DNA of 64,000 bases from Streptomyces hygroscopicus subsp. hygroscopicus (GCF_030269125.1 NZ_BSSM01000009.1:186001-250000); one strand, 5' to 3'. Counted from the stretch's first letter, positions 28,851-37,994 are shown. Translations and numbers: made by a program. The notes: generated by a model not told the origin, from the letters alone.

Positions 28851-30692
28851 ATGATCCAGACACTGCTGGTCGCCAACCGGGGCGAGATCGCCTGCCGGAT
28901 CTTCCGTACCTGCGCCGACCTGGGCATCCGCACGGTCGCCGTGCACTCGGACGCCGACGGGGACGCCCTCCACACCCGCCTGGCGGACACGGCGGTACGG
29001 CTGCCGGGCGCGGCCCCCGCCGACACCTATCTGCGCGGCGACCTGATCGTGAAGGCCGCCCTGGCCGCCGGCGCCGACGCCGTGCACCCCGGCTACGGCT
29101 TCCTCTCCGAGAACGCGGACTTCGCCCGCGAGGTCCTGGACGCCGGCCTGACCTGGATCGGGCCGTCCCCGGAGGCCATCGAGGCCATGGCCTCCAAGAC
29201 GCGCGCCAAACGGCTGATGGGCCTGGAACCCCTGGGGGAGGTCACCCAGGGGGACCTCCCGGTGCTGGTGAAGGCGGCGGCGGGCGGCGGGGGGCGCGGG
29301 ATGCGCGTCGTGCGCCGCCTGGACGAGCTCCAGGCCGCCCTGGAGGGGGCGCGCGCCGAGGCCGCGAGCGCGTTCGGGGACGGCGAGGTCTTCGTGGAGC
29401 CGTACATCGAGCACGGCCGCCACATCGAGGTGCAGATCCTCGCCGACACCCACGGCACCGTCTGGCCGCTCGGCACCCGCGACTGCTCCCTCCAGCGCCG
29501 CCACCAGAAGGTCGTCGAGGAGGCCCCGGCGCCCGGTCTCCCCGAACGGCTCGCGCGGGAGCTGCGGGCGCTGGCGGTACGCGCCGCCCGCGCCGTCTCC
29601 TACGTCGGCGCCGGCACCGTCGAGTTCCTGGTCGCCGAAGGGCGGGCGCACTTCCTGGAGATGAACACCCGCCTCCAGGTGGAACACCCGGTGACCGAGG
29701 CGGTGTTCGGGCTCGACCTCGTCGCCGAGCAGATCCGCGTCGCCGAGGGCCACGCCCTGGAGAAGGAGCCGCCCGCCCCGCGCGGCCACGCGATCGAGGC
29801 ACGCCTCTACGCCGAGGACCCCGCCCGCGACTGGGCCCCGCAGACCGGCACCCTGCACCGGCTCGCCGTACCGTCCGGCGTCCGCCTCGACACCGGGTAC
29901 ACCGACGGCGACACCATCGGCGTCCACTACGACCCGATGCTCGCCAAGCTCGTCGCCCACGCCCCGACCAGGGCGGAGGCGATCCGCCGGCTCGCGGGCG
30001 CCCTGGAGGCGGCGGCGGTCCACGGCCCGGTCACCAACCGCGACCTGCTCGTCCGCTCCCTGCGCCACGAGGAGTTCGGGGCCGGTCGCATGGACACCGG
30101 CTTCTACGACCGCCACCTCGCCGCCCTCACGACCCCCGCCCCCGACCCCCTCGCCCCGCTGGCCGCCGCCCTCGCCGACGCCCACGGCCGCTCCCGCTTC
30201 GGCGGCTGGCGCAACGTGCCCTCCCAGCCGCAGACCAAGCGGTACCGGGTGGCGGGGGAGGAGATCGAGGCGCGCTACCGGCAGACACGGCGGGGCCTCG
30301 ACGCCGACGGGGTGCGGGTCGTACACGCCGACGCGCGGACCGTCGTCCTCGAAGTGGACGGCGTGCGGCGCAGGTTCCAGGTGGCGCGGTACGGCGACGA
30401 GGTCCACGTCAACGCCGAGCGGCTGATCGCGCTGCCCCGCTTCCCCGACCCCGCCGCCCAGCTCGCTCCCGGCTCGCTGGTGGCCCCGATGCCCGGCACG
30501 GTCGTACGCGTCGCCGAAGGACTGGCGGAAGGGGCCGCGGTCACCGCCGGCCAGCCCCTGATCTGGCTGGAGGCGATGAAGATGCAGCACCAGATCTCGG
30601 CCCCGACCGCGGGAACCCTCGTCTCCTTGCACGCCGAGCCGGGACAGCAGGTGGAGCCCGGCCTGCTGCTGGCGGTGGTGCGGCCGACGTGA
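28851..30692 (+). CDS. Acyl-CoA carboxylase, biotin carboxylase/BCCP (alpha) subunit
   Basis: 613 residues. Biotin carboxylase (LLVANRGEIACRIFRTC, HPGYGFLSENADFAR, KAAAGGGGRGMR ATP loop, EMNTRLQVEHPVTE) followed by a linker and a C-terminal biotinyl domain with EAMKM about 35 residues from the end. It carboxylates biotin with ATP and bicarbonate for the beta subunit upstream (5 bases apart). Odd point: between KRLM and DLPVLVK the loop that normally reads like AGVP plus about 15 residues is only GLEPLGEVTQG, about 8 residues short, and lies over a GC-rich palindromic sequence. The total length is also below the usual 650 or so. Confidence 0.9.
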   Translation: MIQTLLVANRGEIACRIFRTCADLGIRTVAVHSDADGDALHTRLADTAVRLPGAAPADTYLRGDLIVKAALAAGADAVHPGYGFLSENADFAREVLDAGLTWIGPSPEAIEAMASKTRAKRLMGLEPLGEVTQGDLPVLVKAAAGGGGRGMRVVRRLDELQAALEGARAEAASAFGDGEVFVEPYIEHGRHIEVQILADTHGTVWPLGTRDCSLQRRHQKVVEEAPAPGLPERLARELRALAVRAARAVSYVGAGTVEFLVAEGRAHFLEMNTRLQVEHPVTEAVFGLDLVAEQIRVAEGHALEKEPPAPRGHAIEARLYAEDPARDWAPQTGTLHRLAVPSGVRLDTGYTDGDTIGVHYDPMLAKLVAHAPTRAEAIRRLAGALEAAAVHGPVTNRDLLVRSLRHEEFGAGRMDTGFYDRHLAALTTPAPDPLAPLAAALADAHGRSRFGGWRNVPSQPQTKRYRVAGEEIEARYRQTRRGLDADGVRVVHADARTVVLEVDGVRRRFQVARYGDEVHVNAERLIALPRFPDPAAQLAPGSLVAPMPGTVVRVAEGLAEGAAVTAGQPLIWLEAMKMQHQISAPTAGTLVSLHAEPGQQVEPGLLLAVVRPT

Positions 30693-30774
30693 ACGGACGC
30701 GGGGCCGTATCGATGTGCGGCCGCCACCGCGCGAGCGCGAGCAACCCCATACAACCCGCACGCGGAGGAATCGC

Positions 30775-31935
30775 ATGACCACCCTCGTCGAATCCGAAGA
30801 GCACAAGGCACTCCGGGCCGCGGTGTCCGCCCTCGGCAACCGCTACGGCCGCGACTACGTCGCCCGCACCCTCGCCGAGGGCAAGCCGCCCACCGAGCTC
30901 TGGTCCGAGGCCGGAAAGCTCGGTTACCTCGGCGTCAACCTTCCCGAGGAGTACGGCGGCGGAGGCGGCGGCATCTCCGAACTCTCCATCGTGCTGGAGG
31001 AGTTGGGAGCGGCCGGGTCCCCCCTCCTCATGCTCGTCGTGTCCCCCGCCATCTGCGGCACCGTGATCTCCCGCTTCGGCACCGAGGCGCAGAAACGGCA
31101 GTGGCTGCCCGGCCTCGCCGACGGCACGAAACTCATGGCCTTCGGCATCACCGAGCCCGACGCCGGTTCCAACAGCCACCGCATCACCACCACCGCCCGT
31201 CGCGACGGCACGGACTGGCTGCTCACCGGCCGCAAGGTCTTCATCTCGGGTGTGGACATGGCCGACGCGGTGCTGATCGTCGGCCGCACCGAGGACGCCC
31301 GCACCGGACGCCTCAAGCCCTGCCTCTTCATCGTGCCGACGGACGCGCCCGGTTTCGGCAAGCGGCCGATCGACATGGAACTCAAGGCCGCGGAGAAGCA
31401 GTTCGAGCTGGTCCTCGACGATGTGCGGCTGTCCGCGGACGCGCTCGTCGGCGACGAGGACGCCGGCCTGCTCCAGCTGTTCGCGGGGCTCAACCCGGAA
31501 CGCATCATGACGGCCGCGTTCGGGGTCGGGATGGGCCGGTACGCGCTCGGCAGGGCCATCGAGTACGCCCGCGACCGTACCGTCTGGAAGACGCCCATCG
31601 GCGCCCACCAGGCGATCGCGCACCCCCTGGCGCAGGCCCACATCGACCTGGAACTGGCCCGGCTGATGATGCAGAAGGCGGCGCACCTCTACGACGCCGG
31701 TGACGACATCGGCGCGGGCGAGGCCGCCAACATGGCCAAGTACGCGGCCGGAGAGGCCTGTGTGAAGGCCGTGGACCAGGCCGTGCACACGCTCGGCGGC
31801 AACGGGCTCACCCGCGAGTTCGGGCTCGCCTCGCTGGTCACGGCCGCGCGCGTGGCGCGTATCGCGCCGGTGAGCCGGGAAATGATCCTCAACTACGTCT
31901 CCCACCAGACCCTGGGTCTGCCCAAGTCGTACTGA
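30775..31935 (+). CDS. Acyl-CoA dehydrogenase
   Basis: 386 residues, FAD enzyme. Visible segments: GYLGVNLPEEYGG, FGITEPDAGSNSHRITTTA (substrate/FAD contact), KVFISGVDMAD, DRTVWKTPIGAHQAIAHPLA and TLGGNGLTREFGLASLV. The usual catalytic Glu in the 'YGG' region near the C-terminus is not obvious, so the base may be placed as in isovaleryl-type enzymes. GGAGGAA precedes the ATG. It is fifth in the operon, after an 82-base gap, and would supply an unsaturated acyl-CoA for the carboxylase or for beta-oxidation. Confidence 0.9.
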   Translation: MTTLVESEEHKALRAAVSALGNRYGRDYVARTLAEGKPPTELWSEAGKLGYLGVNLPEEYGGGGGGISELSIVLEELGAAGSPLLMLVVSPAICGTVISRFGTEAQKRQWLPGLADGTKLMAFGITEPDAGSNSHRITTTARRDGTDWLLTGRKVFISGVDMADAVLIVGRTEDARTGRLKPCLFIVPTDAPGFGKRPIDMELKAAEKQFELVLDDVRLSADALVGDEDAGLLQLFAGLNPERIMTAAFGVGMGRYALGRAIEYARDRTVWKTPIGAHQAIAHPLAQAHIDLELARLMMQKAAHLYDAGDDIGAGEAANMAKYAAGEACVKAVDQAVHTLGGNGLTREFGLASLVTAARVARIAPVSREMILNYVSHQTLGLPKSY

Positions 31936-31957
31936 GCCGCAGCCGCCTGGAGGAACC

Positions 31958-33526
31958 GTGTTCCACAGCGAGTACGCAGACGTCCCGCCCGTCGAACTCC
32001 CCATCCACGAGGCCGTGCTGGGTCACGCGGCCGCGTTCGGTGACCGGCCCGCCCTCGTCGACGGCACGGACGGGACCACGCTCACGTACGAGCAGGTGGA
32101 CCGGTTCCACCGGCGGCTGGCCGCGGCGTTCGCCGAGGCGGGCGTGCGCAAGGGCGACGTCCTCGCGCTGCACAGCCCCAACACGATCGCGTTCCCGACC
32201 GCCTTCTACGCCGCCACCCGAGCGGGTGCCACCGTCACCACGGCCCACCCGCTCGCCACGGCCGAGGAACTGGCCAAGCAGCTGCGGGACAGCGCGGCCC
32301 GCTGGCTCGTGACCGTCTCCCCGCTGCTGGCGACCGCCCGCCGCGCCGCCGAACTCGCGGGCGGCGTACGGGAGATCTTCGTGTGCGACAGCGCCCCCGG
32401 GCACCGTTCGCTGGTCGACATGCTCGGCACGACGGCGCCCGAGCCGGAGACCGCCATCGACCCGGCCGAGGACGTCGCGGCGCTGCCGTACTCCTCCGGC
32501 ACCACCGGCGTGCCCAAGGGCGTGATGCTCACGCACCGGCAGATCGGCACCAACCTCGCCCAGTTGGAGTCGGCCGCGCCGACGGGCCCCGGCGAACGCA
32601 TCCTCGCCGTACTGCCGTTCTTCCACATCTACGGCCTGACCGCCCTCATGAACGCGCCCCTGCGGCTCGGCGGCACGGTCGTCGTGCTGCCCCGCTTCGA
32701 CCTGGAGACCTTCCTCGGCGCGATCGAGAAGCACCGCATCACCGGCCTCTACGTCGCCCCGCCGATCGTCCTCGCCCTCGCCAAGCACCCGGCGGTCACC
32801 CGCTACGACCTGTCCTCCCTGGAGTACGTCCTGTGCGCCGCCGCCCCGCTGGACGCCGGGCTCGCCCGCGCCTGCGCCCGGCGCCTGGGCCTGCCCCCGA
32901 TCGGCCAGGCCTACGGCATGACGGAACTGTCCCCGGGCACCCACGTCGTCCCCCTCGACCGGCTGCGCGAGGCACCCGCCGGGACCGTCGGCAAACTGGT
33001 CGCGGGCACCGAGATGCGGATCGTCTCCCTGGACGAGCCCGGCCGGGACCTCGGCGCGGGAGAGGCCGGGGAGATCCTGATCCGGGGGCCCCAGGTGATG
33101 AAGGGGTACCTCGGGCAGCCCGAGGCCACCGCCGCGATGATCGACGCGGACGGCTGGCTGCACACCGGCGACGTGGGCCGGGTCGACGACGACGGCTGGC
33201 TGTTCGTGGTGGACCGGGTGAAGGAACTCATCAAGTACAAGGGTTTCCAGGTGGCCCCCGCCGAACTGGAGGCCCTGCTGCTGGCCCACCCCGGCATCGC
33301 CGACGCGGCCGTCATCGGCGCGTACGACGAGGACGGCAACGAGGTGCCGCACGCCTTCGTGGTCCGCCGGTCCGAGGGCGAGGACCCGACCGAGAACGAC
33401 GTGCTGCTCCACGTCGCCGAGCGCGTCGCACCGTACAAACGCGTCCGCAGGGTCACCTTCACCGACAGCGTGCCGCGCGCCGCCTCCGGGAAGATCCTGC
33501 GGCGACAGCTCAGGGAGCGCACATGA
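31958..33526 (+). CDS. AMP-dependent CoA ligase (4-coumarate/cinnamate:CoA ligase type)
   Basis: 522 residues. The adenylation P-loop YSSGTTGVPKGVMLTH lies at 178-193, followed by PFFHIYGLTALMN, AYGMTELSPGTHV, the hinge IKYKGFQVAPAELE and the catalytic Lys in RAASGKILRRQL. The sequence and context agree with the Streptomyces coelicolor cinnamate:CoA ligase (SCO4383, from memory), which activates cinnamate and 4-coumarate. The start is GTG with GGAGGAA 4 bases before it. It shares ATGA with the next gene. Confidence 0.88.
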   Translation: MFHSEYADVPPVELPIHEAVLGHAAAFGDRPALVDGTDGTTLTYEQVDRFHRRLAAAFAEAGVRKGDVLALHSPNTIAFPTAFYAATRAGATVTTAHPLATAEELAKQLRDSAARWLVTVSPLLATARRAAELAGGVREIFVCDSAPGHRSLVDMLGTTAPEPETAIDPAEDVAALPYSSGTTGVPKGVMLTHRQIGTNLAQLESAAPTGPGERILAVLPFFHIYGLTALMNAPLRLGGTVVVLPRFDLETFLGAIEKHRITGLYVAPPIVLALAKHPAVTRYDLSSLEYVLCAAAPLDAGLARACARRLGLPPIGQAYGMTELSPGTHVVPLDRLREAPAGTVGKLVAGTEMRIVSLDEPGRDLGAGEAGEILIRGPQVMKGYLGQPEATAAMIDADGWLHTGDVGRVDDDGWLFVVDRVKELIKYKGFQVAPAELEALLLAHPGIADAAVIGAYDEDGNEVPHAFVVRRSEGEDPTENDVLLHVAERVAPYKRVRRVTFTDSVPRAASGKILRRQLRERT

Positions 33527-34260
33527 CCGTACCCCTCGGACGCTCGCGCACGCGCGGCGTCGAGACCCTCAGCCTGGACGCCACCGGCACCCGCAACGCG
33601 CTGTCCGCGTCGCTCGTCACCGGTCTCGCCGGCGCGCTGGACGAGTGCGGCGAGGACCCGGACGTACGGGCCGTCGTCCTCACCCACACCGGCACCACCT
33701 TCTCGGCCGGCGCCGACCTGCGCGAGCCGCCGCACCCGGACGCGCTGGTCGGGCTGCTGCGGCAACTCGTCGAACTGCCCAAGCCGGTGCTCGCCCGGGT
33801 CACCGGACACGTCCGCGCGGGCGGCCTCGGGCTGCTCGCCGCCTGCGACATGGCCTTCGCCTCCGCGGCGGCCACCTTCGCGTTCACCGAGGTCCGCATC
33901 GGCGTGGCCCCCGCGGTGATCTCCCTGCCGCTGCTGCCGCGCACGGACCCGCGCGCCCTGGCCCGCTACTACCTCACCGGCGAGCGTTTCGGCCCCGAGG
34001 AGGCCGTGCGCACCGGCCTGCTCACCGCCGCCGCCGAGGACGTGGACGAGGCCCTGGCACCCGCCCTGGAGGGGCTGCGGCGATCCGCGCCCGAGGCCCT
34101 GGCGGAGACGAAACGGCTGCTCACGGCTAGGGTGCTGGAAACATTCGACCGGGACGCGGCCACCCTGACCGCGCTCTCGGCCCGGCTGTTCGCCTCCGAC
34201 CGGGCCCGGGAGGGGATGACGGCCTTCCTGGAGAAACGGGATCCGGCATGGGTGGTGTGA
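33523..34260 (+). CDS. Enoyl-CoA hydratase/isomerase family protein
   Basis: 245 residues of the crotonase fold: FSAGADLREPP forms the first oxyanion loop, and GHVRAGGLGLLAACDMAFAS the second. The usual catalytic Glu pair of true hydratases falls near AFTEVRIGVAPAV, with one Glu clearly present. Position in the operon suggests hydration of an unsaturated acyl-CoA. The start codon overlaps the CoA-ligase stop (ATGA), which indicates translational coupling. Confidence 0.86.
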   Translation: MTVPLGRSRTRGVETLSLDATGTRNALSASLVTGLAGALDECGEDPDVRAVVLTHTGTTFSAGADLREPPHPDALVGLLRQLVELPKPVLARVTGHVRAGGLGLLAACDMAFASAAATFAFTEVRIGVAPAVISLPLLPRTDPRALARYYLTGERFGPEEAVRTGLLTAAAEDVDEALAPALEGLRRSAPEALAETKRLLTARVLETFDRDAATLTALSARLFASDRAREGMTAFLEKRDPAWVV

Positions 34261-34264
34261 GCAG

Positions 34265-34891
34265 ATGAGGACGACGGCCGACCGCGCCCGCGGGTCCCGG
34301 GCGGACCGCGACCGGCTGCCCAAACAGGACCGCAGCCGCGCCACCCGGCAGCGGCTCCTGGAGGCCGCCGTCGCCTGTCTCGCCGAGCACGGCTGGGCGG
34401 GCTCCACGGTCGCCGTCGTCGCCGAACGCGCCGGGGTCTCCCGGGGCGCCGCCCAGCACCACTTCCCGACCCGCGAGGACCTGTTCACCGCGGCCGTCGA
34501 GTACGTCGCCGAAGAGCGCTCCACCGCGCTGCGCGAACTCTTCCCCGAGGGCGCGGAGGGCGACCGCCGGGCCGTCGTCACCGCCCTGGTCGACCTCTAC
34601 ACCGGCCCCCTCTTCCGGGCCGCCCTGCAACTGTGGGTGGCCGCCTCGAACGAGGAGCAGCTGCGCGGCCGGGTCACCGAACTGGAGGCCCGCGTCGGCC
34701 GCGAGACCCATCGCATCGCCGTCGACCTCCTCGGCGCCGACGAGTCCCGGCCCGGTGTCCGGGAGACCGTCCAGGGCCTGCTCGACATGGCCCGCGGCCT
34801 CGGCCTCGCCAACGTCCTCACCGACGACACGGCGCGGCGGGAGCGGGTCGTCGCGCAGTGGGCGGACCTGGTGGAGGCGTCGCTCGGCTGA
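34265..34891 (+). CDS. TetR-family regulator of the acyl-CoA operon
   Basis: 208 residues. The N-terminal HTH reads RQRLLEAAVACLAEHGWAGS then VAVVAERAGVSRGAAQHHF, the standard TetR pattern; the rest is the helical ligand domain. It starts 4 bases after the enoyl-CoA hydratase, so the repressor is made from the operon it probably controls. The likely operator is the CAAGC-AC-GCTTG palindrome before the first gene, with an acyl-CoA as the plausible inducer. Confidence 0.88.
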   Translation: MRTTADRARGSRADRDRLPKQDRSRATRQRLLEAAVACLAEHGWAGSTVAVVAERAGVSRGAAQHHFPTREDLFTAAVEYVAEERSTALRELFPEGAEGDRRAVVTALVDLYTGPLFRAALQLWVAASNEEQLRGRVTELEARVGRETHRIAVDLLGADESRPGVRETVQGLLDMARGLGLANVLTDDTARRERVVAQWADLVEASLG

Positions 34892-34933
34892 GAAGCGGAC
34901 GCGTTGTCAGTGGCGGCCGTTAACGTGGCCGGC

Positions 34934-35506
34934 ATGGGGGACCACTTCCAGACGATCGTCGATCTCGACGCGACCGCGGCCGACGCGCCGCGCCTGGCCG
35001 AGCGGGTGCTCGGCGTGCTCGTGGCCGAGGGCGTCGTGCTGCCCGAGCGCACCGACGGCCCCTTCGGCCAGTACCTGCCGGGCCCGCACTGGCACAAGGC
35101 GGCCGGCCCGCGGGACACCGACTGGGCGCCGACCGACGGCCTGACCGCGCACACCGGGCGCACGGTCTTCCACGGCGGTCAGGGCGAGGCCGAGTGGGCG
35201 CGCTGCCCGCGCTGTACGGCGACCATCCGGCTGCTCACCGACGAGTACGACTGGATCGACGCGGCGTGGGAGCCGTACGAGCGGGCGATGAGCCGCTGGC
35301 GGGAGACGGGCGAGGCGGCTGTCACCTGCCCCGGCTGCACCGCCGCCGTCCCGCTGGCCGAGTGGACATGGGCGGGCGACTACTACGCCTTCGGCAGCCT
35401 GGGCTTCGAGTTCTGGAACTGGCCGGAGCTCGGGGAGGCGTTCCGCGGGCTGGTCGCCGACGCGCTGGGCGGGCACCGGACGACCCTGGTGTGGGGCAAG
35501 TTCTGA
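34934..35506 (+). CDS. Conserved hypothetical protein with zinc-ribbon-like cysteines
   Basis: 190 residues, soluble and acidic, with many Trp residues. Two CxxC pairs (CPRC and CPGC, about 40 residues apart) suggest a zinc ribbon. The ATG at 34934 is preferred because the protein then opens MGDHFQTIVDLDATAAD; a start ten codons upstream exists. I do not recognise the family. It is 42 bases after the TetR gene on the same strand, with its own possible ribosome site. Confidence 0.7.
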   Translation: MGDHFQTIVDLDATAADAPRLAERVLGVLVAEGVVLPERTDGPFGQYLPGPHWHKAAGPRDTDWAPTDGLTAHTGRTVFHGGQGEAEWARCPRCTATIRLLTDEYDWIDAAWEPYERAMSRWRETGEAAVTCPGCTAAVPLAEWTWAGDYYAFGSLGFEFWNWPELGEAFRGLVADALGGHRTTLVWGKF

Positions 35507-35567
35507 GCCCCTTCGCGGGCGGCCCCGGGGAGTGAGGCGGGCCACATCCGTATCCCGCCGCGCGCAG

Positions 35568-35573
35568 TACGCT
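35568..35573 (+). promoter_or_regulatory. Minus-10-like element at the leader ORF
   Basis: TACGCT lies 6 bases before the ATG of the leader ORF, so the transcript should begin at or next to the start codon (leaderless). The minus-35 match is poor. Confidence 0.4.
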
Positions 35574-35579
35574 GGGCCC

Positions 35580-35660
35580 ATGCTTCCGATGCTCGTTCGC
35601 CGCCGCCACGTGGACTACGTGCGCGTCACGAGCATGGGCTGTCGGCGCCGCGCCGCCTGA
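35580..35660 (+). CDS. 26-residue putative leader peptide
   Basis: MLPMLVRRRHVDYVRVTSMG then Cys, three Arg and two Ala. The core RRHVD..RV.S..C matches the short Streptomyces 'putative leader peptide' type found in front of sulfur and cysteine genes. A TACGCT box close to the ATG suggests a leaderless mRNA. A pyrimidine-rich stretch (35672-35697) and two overlapping hairpins follow before the dioxygenase gene, as in attenuators. The regulation itself is inference. Confidence 0.6.
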   Translation: MLPMLVRRRHVDYVRVTSMGCRRRAA

Positions 35661-35701
35661 TCAGCCCCCACGCACTTCTCTCTCTTCCTTCTTCGGCACC
35701 T

Positions 35702-35726
35702 GGGGGCCGCCTACCCCCATGCGGCC
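35702..35726 (+). promoter_or_regulatory. Two mutually exclusive hairpins before the dioxygenase
   Basis: GGGGG (35702-35706) can pair with CCCCC (35714-35718). GGCCGC (35705-35710) can instead pair with GCGGCC (35721-35726). The two share bases 35705-35706, so only one can form, as expected for a switch downstream of a leader peptide. Confidence 0.4.
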
Positions 35727-35757
35727 GCCCGTGCCCCGTACACCCTGCGGACACACC

Positions 35758-36789
35758 ATGACCTCGCACATCGCGACGACCGCGTCGTACGACCAGCTGC
35801 CCGTCATCGATCTCTCGGCCGCCGACCGCGGTCCGAAGGACCGTGCCCTGCTCCACGCCCGGCTGCACAGCGCCGCGCACGACGTCGGCTTCTTCCAGCT
35901 CGTCGGGCACGGCGTGAGCGCGGCCGAGACCGACGCGCTCCGCACCGCCATGCGCGCCTTCTTCGACCTCCCCGAGGCCGACCGGCTGGCGCTGGACAAC
36001 GTCAACTCCCCGCATTTCCGCGGCTATACGCGCACCGGTGACGAGCGCACCGGCGGCGCCCGCGACTGGCGCGACCAGCTCGACATAGGCGCCGAGCGCC
36101 CCGCCCGCGTGCCGGGTGACGGCGAGCCGCCGTACTGGTGGCTCCAGGGCCCCAACCAGTGGCCGGCCGCCCTGCCCGAGCTGCGCACCGCCGCCCTCGC
36201 CTGGATCGACCGGCTCAGCGCGGTCGCCCGGCGGCTGCTGCACGAGCTGCTGACCGCCATCGGTGCGCCCGCCGACTTCTACGACCCGATCTTCGGCGAC
36301 CGGGCCCACCCGCACCTCAAGCTGGTCCGCTACCCCGGCAGCGCGGGCGACGGCGCGGACCAGGGCGTCGGCGCCCACAAGGACTACGGCTTCCTCACCC
36401 TGCTCCTCCAGGACACCGTCGGCGGGCTCCAGGTGCAGCGCGAGGACGGCCGCTTCCACGACGTGCCGCCGCTGGAGAACGCCTTCGTCGTCAACCTCGG
36501 CGAACTCCTGGAGGTCGCCACCAACGGCTACCTCCTCGCCACCAACCACCGCGTGGTCAGCCCGCCCGGAGCGACGGAACGCTTCTCGATCCCGTTCTTC
36601 TACAACCCCCGCCTGGACGGGAAGGTCGCCCCCCTCCCGTTCCCGCACTCCACGCAGGCCCCGGGCGTCACCACGGACCCGACGAACCCCCTGTTCGCGG
36701 AGTACGGCTACAACGAGCTGAAGGGCAAGCTGCGGGCGCATCCGCTGGTGGCGGAGCGGCACCACGGGAACCTGCTGACGCCGGCGTAG
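35758..36789 (+). CDS. Isopenicillin N synthase-family Fe(II)/2OG dioxygenase
   Basis: 343 residues. N-terminal DIOX_N segment (LPVIDLSAADRG and VGFFQLVGHGV) and a double-stranded beta-helix with the iron triad: His and Asp in GAHKDYGFLTLL, and the distal His in TNHRVVSPPG, followed by RFSIPFF with the Arg that binds the cosubstrate carboxylate. Such Streptomyces proteins lie outside beta-lactam clusters and their substrates are unknown. The ATG at 35758 is preferred; an in-frame ATG at 35719 lies inside the hairpin region. Confidence 0.88.
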   Translation: MTSHIATTASYDQLPVIDLSAADRGPKDRALLHARLHSAAHDVGFFQLVGHGVSAAETDALRTAMRAFFDLPEADRLALDNVNSPHFRGYTRTGDERTGGARDWRDQLDIGAERPARVPGDGEPPYWWLQGPNQWPAALPELRTAALAWIDRLSAVARRLLHELLTAIGAPADFYDPIFGDRAHPHLKLVRYPGSAGDGADQGVGAHKDYGFLTLLLQDTVGGLQVQREDGRFHDVPPLENAFVVNLGELLEVATNGYLLATNHRVVSPPGATERFSIPFFYNPRLDGKVAPLPFPHSTQAPGVTTDPTNPLFAEYGYNELKGKLRAHPLVAERHHGNLLTPA

Positions 36790-36839
36790 GCGGCGACGTC
36801 CCACGGGGGCACGAGGCGGTGCCGGGGCGTGGTCCCGCC

Positions 36840-36882
36840 GCGTGGGCGGCACCGGACGGGACCGGTCCGCGGCCGCCCACGC
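36840..36882. terminator. Bidirectional terminator
   Basis: GCGTGGGCGGC and GCCGCCCACGC form an 11-bp stem around a 21-base loop that itself contains a small dyad. It lies between the convergent dioxygenase and citrate synthase genes. Confidence 0.75.
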
Positions 36883-36893
36883 GCCCCTGCCCC

Positions 36894-37994
36894 CTATCGG
36901 GCGATGTCCGCGTACCCCTCGATGTCCTGAGGCCGGCGGGGACCGGGCCCGACGTACCTCGCGGTCGGCCGCACCAGCCTCCCCGTCCGCTTCTGTTCCA
37001 GCATGTGCGCCGACCACCCCGCGGTCCGCGCGCACGTGAACATGGACGTGAACATGTGCGCCGGCACCTCCGCGAAGTCGAGCATGATCGCCGCCCAGAA
37101 CTCCACGTTCGTGGCCAGCACCCGGTCGGGCCTGCGGTTGTGCAGCTCCTCCAGCGCGGCCTTCTCCAGCGCCTCGGCCACCTCGAACCTCGGCGCCCCC
37201 AGCTCCCGCGCCGTGCGCCGCAGCACCCGCGCCCGCGGGTCCTCCGCCCGGTACACCCGGTGCCCGAACCCCATGAGCCGCTCGCCCCGGTCGAGGGCCC
37301 GCTTGACGTACCCCTCCGCGTCCCCGGTGCGCTCGATCTCCTCGATCATCCCGAGCACCCGGGAGGGCGCGCCGCCGTGCAGCGGCCCGGACATGGCGCC
37401 GACGGCACCGGACAGCGCCGCGGCGACGTCCGCGCCGGTGGAGGCGATGACGCGCGCGGTGAACGTGGACGCGTTCATGCCGTGCTCCGCGGCGGACGTC
37501 CAGTACGCGTCGACCGCGGCGACATGCCGGGGGTCCGGCTCCCCGCGCCAGCGGATCATGAACCGTTCCACGACCGACTCGGCCTTGTCGATCTCCCGCT
37601 GCGGCACCATCGGCAGGCCCTGTCCGCGGGCGGACTGGGCGACGTACGACAGGGCCATGACGGCGGCCCGCGCCAGGTCGTCGCGGGCCTGCGCCGCGTC
37701 GATGTCGAGGAGGGGCCTGAGCCCCCAGACGGGGGCCAGCATGGCGAGCGCGGACTGGACGTCCACGCGGATGTCGCCGGAGTGCACCGGGATGGGGAAG
37801 GGCTCGGCGGGCGGGAGGCCGGGGTTGAAGGAGCCGTCGACCAGCAGGCCCCAGACGTTGCCGAAGGAGACATGGCCGACCAGGTCCTCGATGTCGACGC
37901 CCCGGTAGCGCAGGGCGCCGCCTTCCTTGTCCGGTTCGGCGATCTCCGTCTCGAACGCTACGACTCCTTCGAGCCCGGGTACGAAGTCGGACAT
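36894..37994 (-). CDS. Citrate synthase 2-type protein
   Basis: 366 residues. Recognisable family segments: ALRYRGVDIEDL, the GPLHGGAPSRVL loop with an active-site His, MGFGHRVYRAEDPRA with the second His, and NVEFWAAIMLDFAEVP with the Asp. It joins oxaloacetate and acetyl-CoA; related proteins may use propionyl-CoA (methylcitrate). No allosteric N-terminal domain is present. It is divergent from pdxH across 132 bases. Confidence 0.88.
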   Translation of the reverse strand: MSDFVPGLEGVVAFETEIAEPDKEGGALRYRGVDIEDLVGHVSFGNVWGLLVDGSFNPGLPPAEPFPIPVHSGDIRVDVQSALAMLAPVWGLRPLLDIDAAQARDDLARAAVMALSYVAQSARGQGLPMVPQREIDKAESVVERFMIRWRGEPDPRHVAAVDAYWTSAAEHGMNASTFTARVIASTGADVAAALSGAVGAMSGPLHGGAPSRVLGMIEEIERTGDAEGYVKRALDRGERLMGFGHRVYRAEDPRARVLRRTARELGAPRFEVAEALEKAALEELHNRRPDRVLATNVEFWAAIMLDFAEVPAHMFTSMFTCARTAGWSAHMLEQKRTGRLVRPTARYVGPGPRRPQDIEGYADIAR

